64,000 bases of DNA from Spinellus fusiger (GCA_025094145.1 JALLLS010000038.1:1-64000); one strand, 5' to 3'; numbered from the stretch's first letter, positions 31,266 to 42,169 are shown. Made by a program: numbers and translations. Notes: generated by a model not told the origin, from the sequence alone.

Positions 31266-32863
31266 CAGTTCCATGTAATATGTGACTTGACAAAAAATCC
31301 ATATTTTTTGAATAATAAAGGCAGATCTATTAGTCTAAGATGTTCATAATAACAAGTTCACAGGATAATACAAAATCTGAAGTAGTTGTTCTTTAGATGA
31401 TTGTCTACATCCTCATTATAAATATATTGCCCAGTGCTTTGTAGCATAGCATTTATTCTTTATCACAGTGGAGCACCTCTTTGGCATGTATTCACTAAAT
31501 TTTCCAGATATTCATTTGGGATCTTCTCCTATTCACTACACAAGCATTGTTAAAGCTGTCTTGTACTATTTATACTTGTTTGACACAACTCAATCATCTT
31601 TTCAAGATAGGCTCAGGCATGCTCAACTGGGTTAATATCTGGGCTTTCTGCAGGCCAAAAATCAAAACCTTCAATCATACATCTCTCTTGTTTGTACAAT
31701 CTACTATATGCTCATGTGTGGCAAGGAGCACTATCTTCTTGGAAGTGAATGGTCTCATTGAGGTCCTCTTGCAATTTATGGAACCAGGGAAGAAAGTATT
31801 TGGCAACTCCATTCACATATTTGTCTTGATCAATCAATCTCTACAAGAGTATAAGAGGTCCTACACCTTCACACCAAAAGCAACCCCAAACCATGACTGA
31901 ACCCTTGCTATACTTGTATGTTCTTTGCATATGACACACCACTGTTAGGAGCAAACAGCTCACCACTTCAGAGCTGGCAAAATTACCTAATCAGGAATAT
32001 CCAATGGAACTAAATGGAGTATTAGAATGAACGTCCATTACCATGTTAACCAAAGCAATGTTTGTTCAGTTTAGATAGATTCAATTGCTAGCTTAAAGGT
32101 CTACATTCTCTAGAAATAGAACAGCTATAAAAGACCTTCTAAAGACTCTTAATAAAAAGTATCTTTATCTTCTTATTTATTATCAGACTTTACTAGTGCT
32201 ACTTCTAGCACATTATACCACATACATTTCACCTTTCTTCCTGATCACTCTAGTCTCTTTATCATTGCCCACAAATGTAAAACAGGACTCATAAGACCAA
32301 GCAACATTAATCCACTTCTCCACTGACCAATCAGTCTTGTTTCTATACAATTTCAATTGTCTTTGCTTGTGAGTAAGTGTCATACCAGGTTTTCTTGATG
32401 GTGAGCATAAAAAACCCCAAATTCATTCATGTATTTTATAAATGTGCTATGGCAAATATCCACACCTGCATCATTCATATTTTTCAAATGATATACAATT
32501 GTTTGCACATGGTTTCTACAAATAGACAAAACAATAGCCAGTTTTGAAGTATATGAAACCTTTTTAGTTCCTCCTGTATGCATTTTGAGTTGAATTGTAC
32601 TTTTGTTTCTATACAATAGAACAATCCTGCCCACTGTGCTCTTTGGGATGTCTAGATTGTTAATAGTCTCTTGATGAGTAGTATGTCTTTTCCATTATCC
32701 TATAATTTGACCTCTAATAAACATATCATGTTCTCTTCTTTTGGTGGGATTATTTATTTTCATGTTCTTGGCTAAGAGTTGGTTGATTTCCATTATTTGG
32801 AATTATTTTTTTGAATAATTTCTAAAAAAGATCTCTATTTTATTTTTGAAAAATAAATAATAG
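31266..32863 (-). pseudogene. Second Tc1/mariner-type transposon, degraded transposase
   Basis: Read on the minus strand, the N-terminal half includes LKMHTGGTKKVSYTSKLA and MNDAGVDICHSTFIKYMNE (helix-turn-helix region). It is followed by VAWSYESCFTFVGND, GSVMVWGCF, FQEDSAPCHT and PDINPVEHAWAYLE. The first catalytic Asp (WSDES in the family) reads Tyr; the second Asp and the Glu are present. Frameshifts and stops break the gene, and a 274-bp insertion lies within it. This lineage is distinct from M1-M5. The outer ends are not clearly resolved; the right end is replaced by L2 copy 3. Confidence 0.8.
31943..32216. repeat. 274-bp insertion with 5-bp duplication, probable solo LTR
   Basis: Flanked by ACCAC (31938-31942 and 32217-32221). 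Joining the flanks restores the transposase reading GEMYVVCHMQRT. It begins TGTTAGGAGC but ends CACATTAT rather than CA. Contains CTATAAAAGACC (TATA-like). Most likely a solo LTR with a mutated end. Confidence 0.8.
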
Positions 32864-33440
32864 TGTTGTGTTTTGACCTCAATCCAAAGATTCTCTATGA
32901 ATAGGTCAACACAAGTAGTGTGCTGTGACATTCAGAATACTCTATGAAAGCTTGAGTACACACAAGTAACATAGTACATCTCTGTATTATCTCACTGATT
33001 GGTTGTAACTACAAATCACCTTCTAAGCTCAATTTATTATCAGACACATAATGAGCTACCTTCATCTATAAATCCTTAGTGGATTAAATAAGACCTATCA
33101 AAGGCAATTAAAAGTGAAGACATAATAGATGGCTCTATAATGGTGTACTTATTCAATAAACCAACCATAAGGCTCCAACATGTAGTCTACCACTAGGTAG
33201 AACACCTACACCAACCATAAAGCTTCACCTATGTAAACTACTATAGGATAAATCATCTACACCAACCATATGGTTGCATCTATCAATAAGCTATCCCATG
33301 GACTAATCATTAACTACCAAAAGGTAGAATGCCACTGAAGGATAAGCACCCACAAAAAGTATAAATAATGAACCACTCTTCACTTAATAAAAATTATCTT
33401 TGTTCAGTCTTGTTATTTTCTACTTGTCTGAATAATCACA
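32864..33440 (-). repeat. L2 LTR-like repeat, copy 3
   Basis: Reverse-oriented L2: TGTTGTGTTTTGACC to GAATAATCACA. It separates the second Tc1-type transposon from a truncated LINE D. The two flanks show no duplication, so this is likely a recombination junction rather than a simple insertion. Confidence 0.78.
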
Positions 33441-35104
33441 GCCTGGTCTAGAGTTCCACAACAAGCACAAAATCCACTTTGAGCCATGTCCAATGCAGGC
33501 ATAGTCAAAAGGAGCTCCCCAGCTATACATTTTTCTAAGAGCTTACAAAACACCAATGTCAAGCTAATAGGCTGATAGTTACTAGGGTCATCTTGCTCTC
33601 CTTTGTTTTTGTAAATAGGTACCACCTGTGCTGTTCTCCAGGCCACAGGTGTCCACAACCATCTCCAACACAATGTGAAGATCTGATGTAACAGAGGCAC
33701 TAGCACTCAAACTAGGAGTTTGAGCATTTCTGCTCTAATATGATCAATGCCTGGTTCTTTTTGATTTGGTATCTTTCAAATAGCAGAGTGAATAAAGTCT
33801 ACGTCCCATGGGACTGGATTGTCTTGGAGAATAAACCCCTGACACTCCTGTCTTTCTGTAGATCTGCCAAACACACTCTCTAGGTGGTTAATCATGCAAT
33901 TGGCAGCATGCCAAGGGCCCTCTGGAGATGATAGGGAAATTGGCAAACGTCTCTGCAGCCTCATTCCTTTCACAGCACTTGTCATCTCTGTTAAGCACTT
34001 ATGAACTTTATCACAAAATACATGCCAGGTTTGTTGTTGTGCTTGCCTTATAGCCTTTTTCAAAGCTAAACACGCTTCCTCATACAAGTGGTGGGCTTCA
34101 ATGCATTCAATATCATTGCCTACCCATTGTCTAAAACAATAAAGTTCTTGACAATGGTCAGCTAACTGTTGTAGATCAGCATTCCAGTAGCTTTTCCAAG
34201 CTTTTGGATAGGATTGTGCATGCCCTATGCTATCATCCAGGGCCTTGTAGATTGACTCATTGAGTCTCTCAGCAAAGTCCTCCATCTTAACAGAGCACAA
34301 TGGGGTTTTGTCTTCCAATATTTTTTGGATCTCTCTTTGCAGTTCACCTGTGTTCTCTGCAAAACATTACTTGTACTGGCCACAGACTGTTTGTTTAAAT
34401 GTTGCAGTCTCCAGAGGCAACATACAGCTGTTTCTGTCATGAGTGGTGGTCTGAACCTAATGTCAGATTGTCCCTAATGTGCAAGCACACTTTGGAGAAG
34501 TTGTAGCTTCTTGACAGGAACAGGTCAGTAATGCTAGCAAACCAACAACCATCTGCTAGAATTTGTTCATATGTAGGCAAGCCAAATGCCAACTCTGAGT
34601 TCCACAAGGCTAGATCCTGATGGCAGATCCAGTCTTCAAATCCCACATGTCTGTTGTTTATGCCATGATCTCCAGTCAGGCAGCCTAAATGTGTATTCAG
34701 GTCACCAAGGATGAGTGTGAAGTTGTCTATGGGTAATGAATTCAACCTTTCCACAGCCTCACTAGACAACAGCTTGAAGGTAGGTACAGACCATGGAGTG
34801 TATATGGGCCAATCCTACAGGAGACCACAAAAGGATTAGTAATTGGTAATGAATGTACATGGTAAGGAAAGTCAGGACAAATAAAGAACAAGACTCCATC
34901 AAAACCTTGTCCAGCATCACCATGGGCTGTAGCATAGTTGTGTATTTGTATCCAGGGGCACCTCAACATTTGCATATCTTTGGTCAGGAAAGTCTCTGTC
35001 ACTAAAAGTATATCAATATCATTCTGCACACACAAATTCAGAATGTTCACTAGTTTGGGCCTGATTCCACAAGTGTTCAATAGACCAATCTTTAGTCTAT
35101 TCAT
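33441..35104 (-). pseudogene. LINE D ORF2 (endonuclease + start of RT), broken
   Basis: Starts at ATG 35102-35104 (MNRLKIGLLNTCG), overlapping the ORF1 TGA by 4 bases. Endonuclease words: LLVTETFL, LILGDLNTHLG, and LGSDHHS, the conserved SDH. The frame then breaks and continues as a linker (34318-33776) and the first RT blocks (DDPSNYQPISLTLVFCKLLE, QSGFCACCGTLDQA). It ends at the L2 boundary, so the FADD core is absent. Confidence 0.8.
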
Positions 35105-36171
35105 AATTCTTCTTGGTAAGTGTTTTGGGCATCTCCCTCATCTTCTTTCATGGCTGAGCCTGATCCAAATGCCTGGATGGCCTCTTCTTCAAGGGTGGTG
35201 GGGCAGCTGGCAACTGGGGTCTTGGCCTTGGGATTTGCCAAGAGCTTCTCAAAGGCAGTGGCAGAGAGGTGGGGAGTGGCATTACCAGAACCAAAGTGGC
35301 AAGCAATGCTGTACCCTAAGTGGGTAGGGGAACAAAGACAGGTGTTGGACACTCTCTGATCATAGAGTTCTTGGGCCTTTGCAGCCTTGGTACTGTTGGT
35401 TTCCCCTTGGAGCTTTGGGTCTGCAATGACTGCAGTGGACACAGGGTTGAAGTCCTTCACTGGACTGATCTTAAGCTTCTCAAGGTGCTCCTCAAGTTCC
35501 TTCTTGTAGCTGCTGTGGACCAGCAGCACAACTGTTCCCCTTGCTGGGAAGTGGATGTCAATGATCCATGACTGTTGGGTCTTCAACAATCCCAACATCT
35601 TGCAGACCTGGCCATACTTAAGGTAGTGGCAGCAAGGGACATATACAAATTCGTACACTGAGGGTCCAGTGGGCTCCTGCAAGGCACATACTGCTTGTGC
35701 CTTAAGCACTGCTTTGGCCTTTGTAGGCTTCTTGGCCTAGGGGTTCTTCTTTGCCATGCTGGTGTAGGTGGTGGGTGTTGGTGTGGAGGTTGGGGCATGC
35801 TTTGAAGCAGCAGTTGAGTTGTCCTGCTTGGCAGGAGTGGCAGTGGTGGTGGTGTTGGTGGTGTTGGTAGTGGCCTGAGCCTGGAGGGATGCAATCATTG
35901 CATTCTTGGCCTTCAATTGGGCCTCCAATTCCTGGATACAGAGTCCAAAGATCTCCATCTGTTTTTGGATTGCCACCATCATCTGCAGCATCTGTTGGGC
36001 ATGGGTGTCAGCCTTTTCCACCTTGGACATTTTATTTTCCTTGTTGGTTCTTGCTTGAGTGCATTTGGCAAGTAGTTTTTCCTTTCTACTTTTGGGGATG
36101 TTGTGGGTGGCGGGAACATTGGAAGTGCCAAGCTCAAAGTGTTTGGCTGGTGGTACTTGGGTGAGATCCAT
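35101..36171 (-). pseudogene. LINE D ORF1, one in-frame stop
   Basis: A 356-codon ORF1 starting MDLTQVPPAKHFELG. Residues about 50-95 are a coiled coil (MLQMMVAIQKQMEIFG), followed by a Thr-rich linker and a conserved core with VYEFVYVPCCHYLKYGQ and FPARGTVVLLVHSSY, parallel to families A and B. A single TAG at 35737-35739 interrupts it; the rest is open. The C-terminal end is acidic. Function by family: RNA-binding partner of ORF2. Confidence 0.82.
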
Positions 36172-36312
36172 GGTTAGTGGATTCAGTGTGATGTAGGTGT
36201 TGGGGGGTGTTGTTGTTGATGGATGGATGGTGGTAATGTTTGCTGTTGATTTTTATATATACTCTTTTGGGTAATATTTATTATGTGAAAAAGCAGTTCA
36301 AAGTGTTCAATA

Positions 36313-37641
36313 CAGTGGCTTTCAATAAAACAATGGACATTTTAAATTCAGACCATAATTTTACCCTTGAATTTTTTTTATATTAAACATTCTTCATTTA
36401 TTGCTTTTCTGCCCTAATGTCTACCTCATCTAACACCACCAAACAACCTATGAGACTTCTTGGGAACAGAAAGAAGAATATCAATGACTTTACCCAATGT
36501 CTCATTGCTCACAAGGCCACTGTAAATGGGACCAGCCAGGCTGCCATTTCTGCTAGGTTTTGAGTTAGTAAGCAGTCTGTTTCCCTTATTGTAAAGAGAT
36601 ATAAGGAAACTGGGTGTTTCAAGGCCAAGAAGAGCACTGGGTGCAAGCCCATTTTGAAGGAGAGGGACAAGAGAGAGTTTTTATATGAGATGGAAAGGGA
36701 TTCATTCCAGACAATGGATCAGCTTTGTAAGCAGATGACCACCAAAGTGTGGATGAGCACTTTTAGAAAAATCATGAAGATTGGCCTATCTTCTTTCAGG
36801 GTGGTTAAGAAACCCTCTCTCAGCATTAAACATAAGAAGTTGAGGCTTACCTGGACTAGGACATACCTTCATTGGACAGATGAAGACTGGAAGACATTCA
36901 TCTGGTCTGATGAGTCCAAGTACCAGCTAATGAGCAACAACCATTGCAACAGGATGGTACACAGGAAGGATGGACTGCTCCTAAGGAATGTCAAGCCAAT
37001 GATGAAGTTTGGTGGTGGAGGGGTGATGGTGTTGGTAGACTTGCTATGGTTGAGGAATCCATCAATAGTACCAAATACACCAGTATTTTAAAGAAGACCT
37101 ATTGCCCTGAGCTGGCTTGTCTTTTGGCACTGAATCCAGTGGTAGGCTATGTTCTTCAAGAGAACAATGCCAGTTGCCATACTAGTAAGGAGACTAGAAA
37201 ATGAAAGGCAAACAAGGGCATTGTTGCTATGGAGGGATGGCCCTCTCAAAGCCCTGACCTGAACCCAATTGAGCATCTTTGGGAGGAACTTGACAGAGCA
37301 GTTTGGAAGAGGATGACCCCAGCAAGCACCCTCCAAGATTTGAAGGCTCTCCTGGTCCAGGAATGAGACAAGATCCCCAAGGAGGTTACCAACAGACTCA
37401 TTTCCAGCATGCATTGGAGATGTAGGGCTGTGATAGAAGCTAAGGGTGGAAACACAAAATATTAAAGGTTTCCACCTAATAAACTTGTATATAATATCCT
37501 GTTGACCTTCTTTATACTTCATCCAATTTTCAAGTCTCTACTGTGTGTTTAATGTGTGTTTTTATTACAAGGAATAAGTATCGCCCCAAAAAAAATCCTA
37601 TCAGAAAATAAAATAAATTATTATTATTTTGTCAGATACTG
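36313..37641 (+). mobile_element. Tc1-like DNA transposon, copy M5 (mosaic)
   Basis: Flanked by TA (36311-36312 and 37642-37643). The left end CAGTGGCTTTCAATAAAA is like M1/M2, but the right end reversed reads CAGTATCTGAC, nearer to M3. From about 37307 to 37550 it is essentially identical to M3 although upstream parts differ. Confidence 0.9.
36420..37366 (+). pseudogene. Tc1-like transposase (M5), inactivated
   Basis: The helix-turn-helix half is open from about 36654. WSDESKYQL keeps the first catalytic Asp, the only copy of this lineage here that does. LQENNASCHTS has Asn at the second catalytic site, and NPIEHLWEEL keeps the Glu. A frameshift near 37040 (around VMVLVDLL) and a stop near 37200 break the gene. 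Confidence 0.87.
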
Positions 37642-37642
37642 T

Positions 37643-37865
37643 AGTATATGCTGATAACAGATATCAGAATGCAGATTTTATTAGGACAATTGAATAATTA
37701 TTTATATGAATGTTTCTATGGTACTATCCAATTACTAAGTGACATATGCTATACGAATAATAAAGGAGTGTATGATCAGTGACATAGAAGTGATGCAAAA
37801 TAAAGGAGTGATATTGATGGTGGGAAAAATGGTGTAAAAAGGAGTGTTCAGATTAGTTCATTACA
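37643..37865 (-). repeat. Degenerate LTR, same family as 7130-7450
   Basis: Contains GATAACAGATATCAGAATGC, TGCAAAATAAAGGAGTG and GGAGTGTTCAGATTAG, the reverse complement of 17033-17133 and related to the 378-bp LTR. Begins directly after the TA of M5. Confidence 0.65.
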
Positions 37866-37940
37866 TAAATAGACATGTCAAAATTGTTTTAATAAAAGTA
37901 TCTTGTTCTTGAGTCTGATTAATTACATTTTGAATTTAAC
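37866..37940 (-). repeat. Reverse fragment of the 255-bp LTR family
   Basis: Reverse complement reads AACAAGATACTTTTATTAAA as in 23068-23322. It joins directly to the truncated 3' side of LINE A copy 3. Confidence 0.65.
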
Positions 37941-38048
37941 ACAATCAATGCCAAGTGTTGGCCTGTATGCCTTTATCAGCACCTTGTCTGTCACTTGCAA
38001 GTACTGGTCAAGTAACTGTTTGTGTTGTTGCTGGAACTATTGCCTGAG

Positions 38049-40892
38049 CTATGCTGATGATTCTGGTAATAATCCTAGAAGAGAGGCAAAAAGATGATTC
38101 TTGGTGAGTGGTTCAAGTGGTGGCACTCCTGGACTGTTTAGCAGCAGAGACAAAAGACATTGGGGTGGAAGTGAGGCAGCCCAAAGACAGAATCTTGTCT
38201 TGAGAGAGTCTGCTCTGAAGTTCATGCTGGGCAGGTCACAGATATGCTTCAACACCTGAGTGGAGCTAGTGGGGTGTCCACCTATGATCATTCTTAGGCA
38301 CCTGTCTTGTATCTTCTCCAGAGCTTTGATATCTTTCTTCAAAAGAACAGTGATTGCCAGACAATACTCAAACTTTGGCCTAATGAAGGTCTTGTATAGT
38401 CTTGAGCTGAGGAGCAAAGAGAAACCAGAATTTGAGGCACCAGCAGCATGCAGTGTGGACATGGCAAACATTGTGCCTTGCTTCCTGTGTGAGATAATCC
38501 CAGAAGAGTTGATTCCATTGTAGACAAAGGGTATGCCAAGGTAAATAAACTCATTGGCTGCTGGAAGGGCCTCTCCATATATCTTGAACTGGTTGGCCTG
38601 GGAAACAGAAGGGGGAAGGACCACTGCACACTTGGAAGGACTCCATCTAAAGCCAACTGAAACAGAGTAGTGCTCTGCCAAACACAGCATGTGCTGAACC
38701 TCTCCAACCTTACCAAAGACAGCAATATCATCAGCAAAGAAGAGTGAGTTGATTCCTGTAGGCTTATCCATAGTGGTGCTACTGTTGTCTGTTAGTGATT
38801 CTTCATACTCTGCCAAAGATGATGGTGAGCTAGACTGCACATGTGTTGTTGTTGTTGCTGTTGCCACACTTCTGAAAAGACATGCAAGTGGGTTAATGTA
38901 GATTGAATAAAGGTGGGGGCTGAGAACTGAGCCTTGCAGTACACCAGTTACTGGAGAGAACGAAGAGGACACATAGTTGTTCAGGATGACTGACACATGG
39001 ACATCATCAAACAAGTGGACAAGCAAAGCAAGCAGTGGTGGCGGTGTGTTTCTCTTGTGCAGGGCATCCCAGATCAGGCTCCTGTCTACAGTATCATAGG
39101 CTGCCTTGATGTCCAAGTAGGCTACCACAGGATAGTGGTGGTGTCTCTGATAATATCTCTTCATCAGGTTGTGTAAACACAGAGCCTGGTCCAGTGCACC
39201 TCGTCTTGGTCTGAATCCACCCTGAGCAACATCAAGTGGGGGAGAGTACTTGTGCAGGTCTGGTGCTAGACATACCTCAAACAGCTTTCTGAGAACAGAA
39301 GTCAATGAGATTGGCCTGTAGTTGGCTGGATCACTTGGGTCACCCTTTTTGAAGATGGGGAACACCTGTGCTTGACGCCATGGGAGAGGAACATAGGACC
39401 ACTGCCAACACATGGTGAACAGACCAGAAAGAATGGGGACAATGGTGGTGCTGAGTGGCTTTAGCATTTCTGCTCTCAGGTGGTCTACTCCTGGTGCTTT
39501 CCTATTTGGCAGCAGCTTCATACAGAACTTGACAACAGGTTGTGAGAATGGTGTTGTGGCTGCTGGGAAGGGATGCTGATGCTGCTGTGCTGTTACTGGT
39601 GGTCTAAGTGATGTTAATAGTGAGCCTCTATAAACACTCTCAAGGTGTTGGCTCATCACTTCTGCTGCTGCTGCTGGCCCATCTGGGTGTTGGAATGTCT
39701 GCTGTGGCTGTCTTCTTCTACAAATCTGCTTCACCTTGGATGTAGCCTTTGCATAGTCTCTCTCCATGCTCTTGCAAAACTCCTGCCAGTGTCTTCTCTT
39801 GGCTCTTTGCACCTCACACCTAAAGGCCCTCTGTGCATCCAGGTGCCTCTGCCACCAACAAACCTTGTCCAGGCCTCTTGCCCTTTTCCAGCTCTTGAAG
39901 CTGTGCTCCCTCTTCTCAACTGCCACCTGCAGAGCCTCACTCCAGAACTTCTGCCAATGTGCAGGTCTATGTGTCTTGCTTCCAACAGAGCTGTCCAAAG
40001 CAGAGTAGATGCAGCTGCTGAGCTGATCTGTCAGGCCATCAATGTCAGGACAGACACCAGGAGGATTGCTCACTGTAGATGTAATTAGTTGACATAGTTG
40101 AGAGGAGAGACTATCAAACTTGTCTCTGTATAGATCAGCAACATCTGGCTCCACAAGGCGTGAGAGGTTCCACATTCTTCTGATGGGTGGTGGTGTGAGA
40201 GGAGCTGTAGACATGTCATGATCAAATGTCATACTGAGCAGCCTATGGTCTGAACCAAGAGAGAGATCACCATACACCATCATGAATGTGTTGTCAAAGA
40301 GACAGTTGGACACAAACAGATCCACAATGCTACTCATCTCTTGTTCTTGTTGGAAAGAGTGGTAGGTTGCTTGACCAAAGGCATGCATGCTGTTCTGGAC
40401 ATACAGCTGACGTTCTTCTAGCCATTCCAGTAGGGCTGTACCTCTAGGATTTGTGTCATGGTCCCCAAGAACTGCACCAAGTCTTGCATTCAGATCCCCA
40501 CAGATGATTGTGTCCTCTGTCAAAGGAATGGAGTTGAGCACTGCAAAAGTGTCTTCAAGGGAAAGGGAGGGGGGAAGGTAGAGACATATAATTCTCAGTG
40601 AACCAATTTGGACACCAAGGGCATAGGGGGAGGGCATAGGGATGTGGGTAACATGGTAGGGACAGGAGGGAGAAACAAGAGCACAGATACCAAGTGAGCC
40701 ATGGTAGCTGTTCTCAACAGGCTTGCCATAGGTGTGGAACTGTGTCCAGGAAGTAGGGAGGTGGGAGGGAGAGAGGAGCCAGGTTTCTGTGATAAAGAGC
40801 ATAGTAAAGGAGTGTGAGTGTGTCATAATGTCATATACCATAGACTGTTGAAGTCCATTGGCATTCCATAGGCCTATAGAGACTCTATTCAT
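38049..40892 (-). CDS. LINE A copy 3 ORF2 (APE endonuclease-reverse transcriptase)
   Basis: The longest open LINE frame in the window. From the junction ATG at 40890-40892 (MNRVSIGLWNANGL) it encodes about 947 aa. Endonuclease (residues about 5-225): LFITETWLLSPS, TEDTIICGDLNARLG, GSDHRLLSMTF. Reverse transcriptase (about 440-720): RKAPGVDHLRAEML, NYRPISLTSVLRKL, GGFRPRRGALDQA, AYLDIKAAYDTVDR, GVLQGSVLSPHLYS, and the catalytic FFADDIAVFG. Then thumb and part of the C-terminal region. A TAG at 38049-38051 ends it early: copy 2 reads on through this point to a C-x-C...H...C zinc-finger-like motif. Endonuclease and RT catalytic motifs are intact, but the missing C-terminus and 3' UTR make mobility of this copy unlikely. 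An upstream in-frame Met gives a start at 40928. Confidence 0.88.
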   Translation of the reverse strand: MNRVSIGLWNANGLQQSMVYDIMTHSHSFTMLFITETWLLSPSHLPTSWTQFHTYGKPVENSYHGSLGICALVSPSCPYHVTHIPMPSPYALGVQIGSLRIICLYLPPSLSLEDTFAVLNSIPLTEDTIICGDLNARLGAVLGDHDTNPRGTALLEWLEERQLYVQNSMHAFGQATYHSFQQEQEMSSIVDLFVSNCLFDNTFMMVYGDLSLGSDHRLLSMTFDHDMSTAPLTPPPIRRMWNLSRLVEPDVADLYRDKFDSLSSQLCQLITSTVSNPPGVCPDIDGLTDQLSSCIYSALDSSVGSKTHRPAHWQKFWSEALQVAVEKREHSFKSWKRARGLDKVCWWQRHLDAQRAFRCEVQRAKRRHWQEFCKSMERDYAKATSKVKQICRRRQPQQTFQHPDGPAAAAEVMSQHLESVYRGSLLTSLRPPVTAQQHQHPFPAATTPFSQPVVKFCMKLLPNRKAPGVDHLRAEMLKPLSTTIVPILSGLFTMCWQWSYVPLPWRQAQVFPIFKKGDPSDPANYRPISLTSVLRKLFEVCLAPDLHKYSPPLDVAQGGFRPRRGALDQALCLHNLMKRYYQRHHHYPVVAYLDIKAAYDTVDRSLIWDALHKRNTPPPLLALLVHLFDDVHVSVILNNYVSSSFSPVTGVLQGSVLSPHLYSIYINPLACLFRSVATATTTTHVQSSSPSSLAEYEESLTDNSSTTMDKPTGINSLFFADDIAVFGKVGEVQHMLCLAEHYSVSVGFRWSPSKCAVVLPPSVSQANQFKIYGEALPAANEFIYLGIPFVYNGINSSGIISHRKQGTMFAMSTLHAAGASNSGFSLLLSSRLYKTFIRPKFEYCLAITVLLKKDIKALEKIQDRCLRMIIGGHPTSSTQVLKHICDLPSMNFRADSLKTRFCLWAASLPPQCLLSLLLNSPGVPPLEPLTKNHLFASLLGLLPESSA

Positions 40893-41813
40893 ATTGGTGT
40901 TTGTTGTTGGAGGACTCAGACATGGCAACAGAGCTTCTTCTGCTCACTTGGAAGGCATTTGCTGGGTCATCTCTGTCAATGTATCCCTTGTTGGTTGGCT
41001 TGGGGGGCATCTGCTCTTCACTGATCCAGCCATTGGCTACAAAAGCAGCAGCAACAGAAAAAGCAATGTGGGGGCGCATGTACTGGATAGCCTGCATGCA
41101 TCTGTTCTCTTGGAGTCTGGCTGCCTCAATGCACATCTGCTCAACATTGAAGGTGGCATATTTTGGGTCTGCCAGATGCTTGGGGTCCAGAGGGTCAAAG
41201 TTCTTGTAGATATCTACCTTGGCCTTATTCAAGACTGCAGTAAGAGACTCAACATACTGGACATGGACCAAAAGACCAAGAACAGAATGGGCAGGGAAAC
41301 ACACATCCAGGATTCTACCTGTTTCCAGGCCAAGGGTTCTCAGGAGGCGTCTTGCCTCTGGGCGGTTCATGCATCTGCCTCTTGGAATGTACACATAAGT
41401 GTAACCTTTAGGACCTTCTTGGATGGTGAAGGCATGTGCAGCAGATTCCACTCTCCTAGTTGAAGGTGCTGGGCAGGTCTTTTTGGCTACAGTAGCCCAT
41501 GTGGAGTCCTTGGCTGTCTTCTCAGCCTGTTGGTGGTTCTTTGGTGCCTGTGTCACCTCTTGTATCACAGGAGTTGCCTATTAGTCAAGGCAGCAAGCTT
41601 TGCCTCAAGGGCTGCCACAGTCTCTCTCAGCTGCTTGTTTTCTTCCATAATGGCCTCAAAGGCCTCAAGTCTCTGCTTCTGATGGGTGTGCTCAGAAGCC
41701 ATTTGAGCAAAGCTCTGTTGGAGTGACGTCACTGCCGAGATAAGTTGAGCTTCGGTGGTGGTGGTGGTGGCATTAGCCAAAAGGTGTTGTTGTCCTGCTG
41801 GAGAAGAGAACAT
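40885..41813 (-). pseudogene. LINE A copy 3 ORF1, one frameshift
   Basis: Nearly identical to copies 1 and 2, but a single-base deletion at about 41579 (TTGCCTATTAG where the others have TTGCCTTATTAG) splits it into 41565-41813 (coiled coil) and 40885-41568 (core and C-terminus). Otherwise open. Confidence 0.88.
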
Positions 41814-42000
41814 AGTGGATCTGGTCAAGTTTGAGAGCTGGAGGTCTGAAACTTTTGTAGAAGATAGTCGGGAGATGGGGGAAGATGGATTGATGATGGA
41901 TGCAGATGGATGTAGCTTTTTGGAGACGATGGACGTTTTTGAATTTTTGGATTGAACTTACGAATTTTGAAAAAAAGTGATCTTTAGCAGAAAGAGAAGT

Positions 42001-42072
42001 GGCTTCTTGGTTTAGTGGTATAATTCTCGCTTAGGGTGCGAGAGGTCCCGGGTTCGATTCTCGGAGAAGCCC
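42001..42072 (+). tRNA. tRNA-Pro (anticodon AGG)
   Basis: A 72-nt cloverleaf: acceptor GGCTTCT/AGAAGCC, anticodon stem CTCGC/GCGAG around TTAGGGT (AGG), T-arm GGTTCGATTCT. A T5 run lies near 42097. The gene begins at the base after the LINE A copy 3 5' end. Confidence 0.95.
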
Positions 42073-42169
42073 ATAGTATACAGATCCAAAGATTTTTCTG
42101 ACCTTTTAGGTGGTGTTATACCCTTTCTTTTACATCTAAATATTTTTGCCTTTATGAAGCTGTGTTTAA

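Larger units (their letters stand above)
33441..36312 (-). mobile_element. LINE family D, 5' part (3'-truncated)
   Basis: Minus-strand non-LTR element with 5' UTR (sense CATCCATCCATC motif near 36220), ORF1 and the first part of ORF2, cut at 33440 by L2. On the other side it ends at a TA where Tc1-like copy M5 begins. No tRNA gene is present at this 5' end, and the AGCAGAAAGAGAG terminal motif of families A and B is not seen. Confidence 0.82.
37941..42000 (-). mobile_element. LINE family A, copy 3 (3'-truncated)
   Basis: Third copy of family A: 5' UTR, ORF1 and most of ORF2 are nearly identical to copy 2, but the last part of ORF2 and the 3' UTR are replaced at about 37940 by LTR sequence. 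The 5' end AGCAGAAAGAGAAGT (41986-42000) abuts the first base of a tRNA-Pro gene. Loss of the 3' end is not the usual 5' truncation and must have come after integration. Confidence 0.92.

Noticed and set aside
31547..31900. 117-aa plus-strand frame
   Set aside because: Antisense of the second Tc1-type transposase, whose motifs read clearly on the minus strand.
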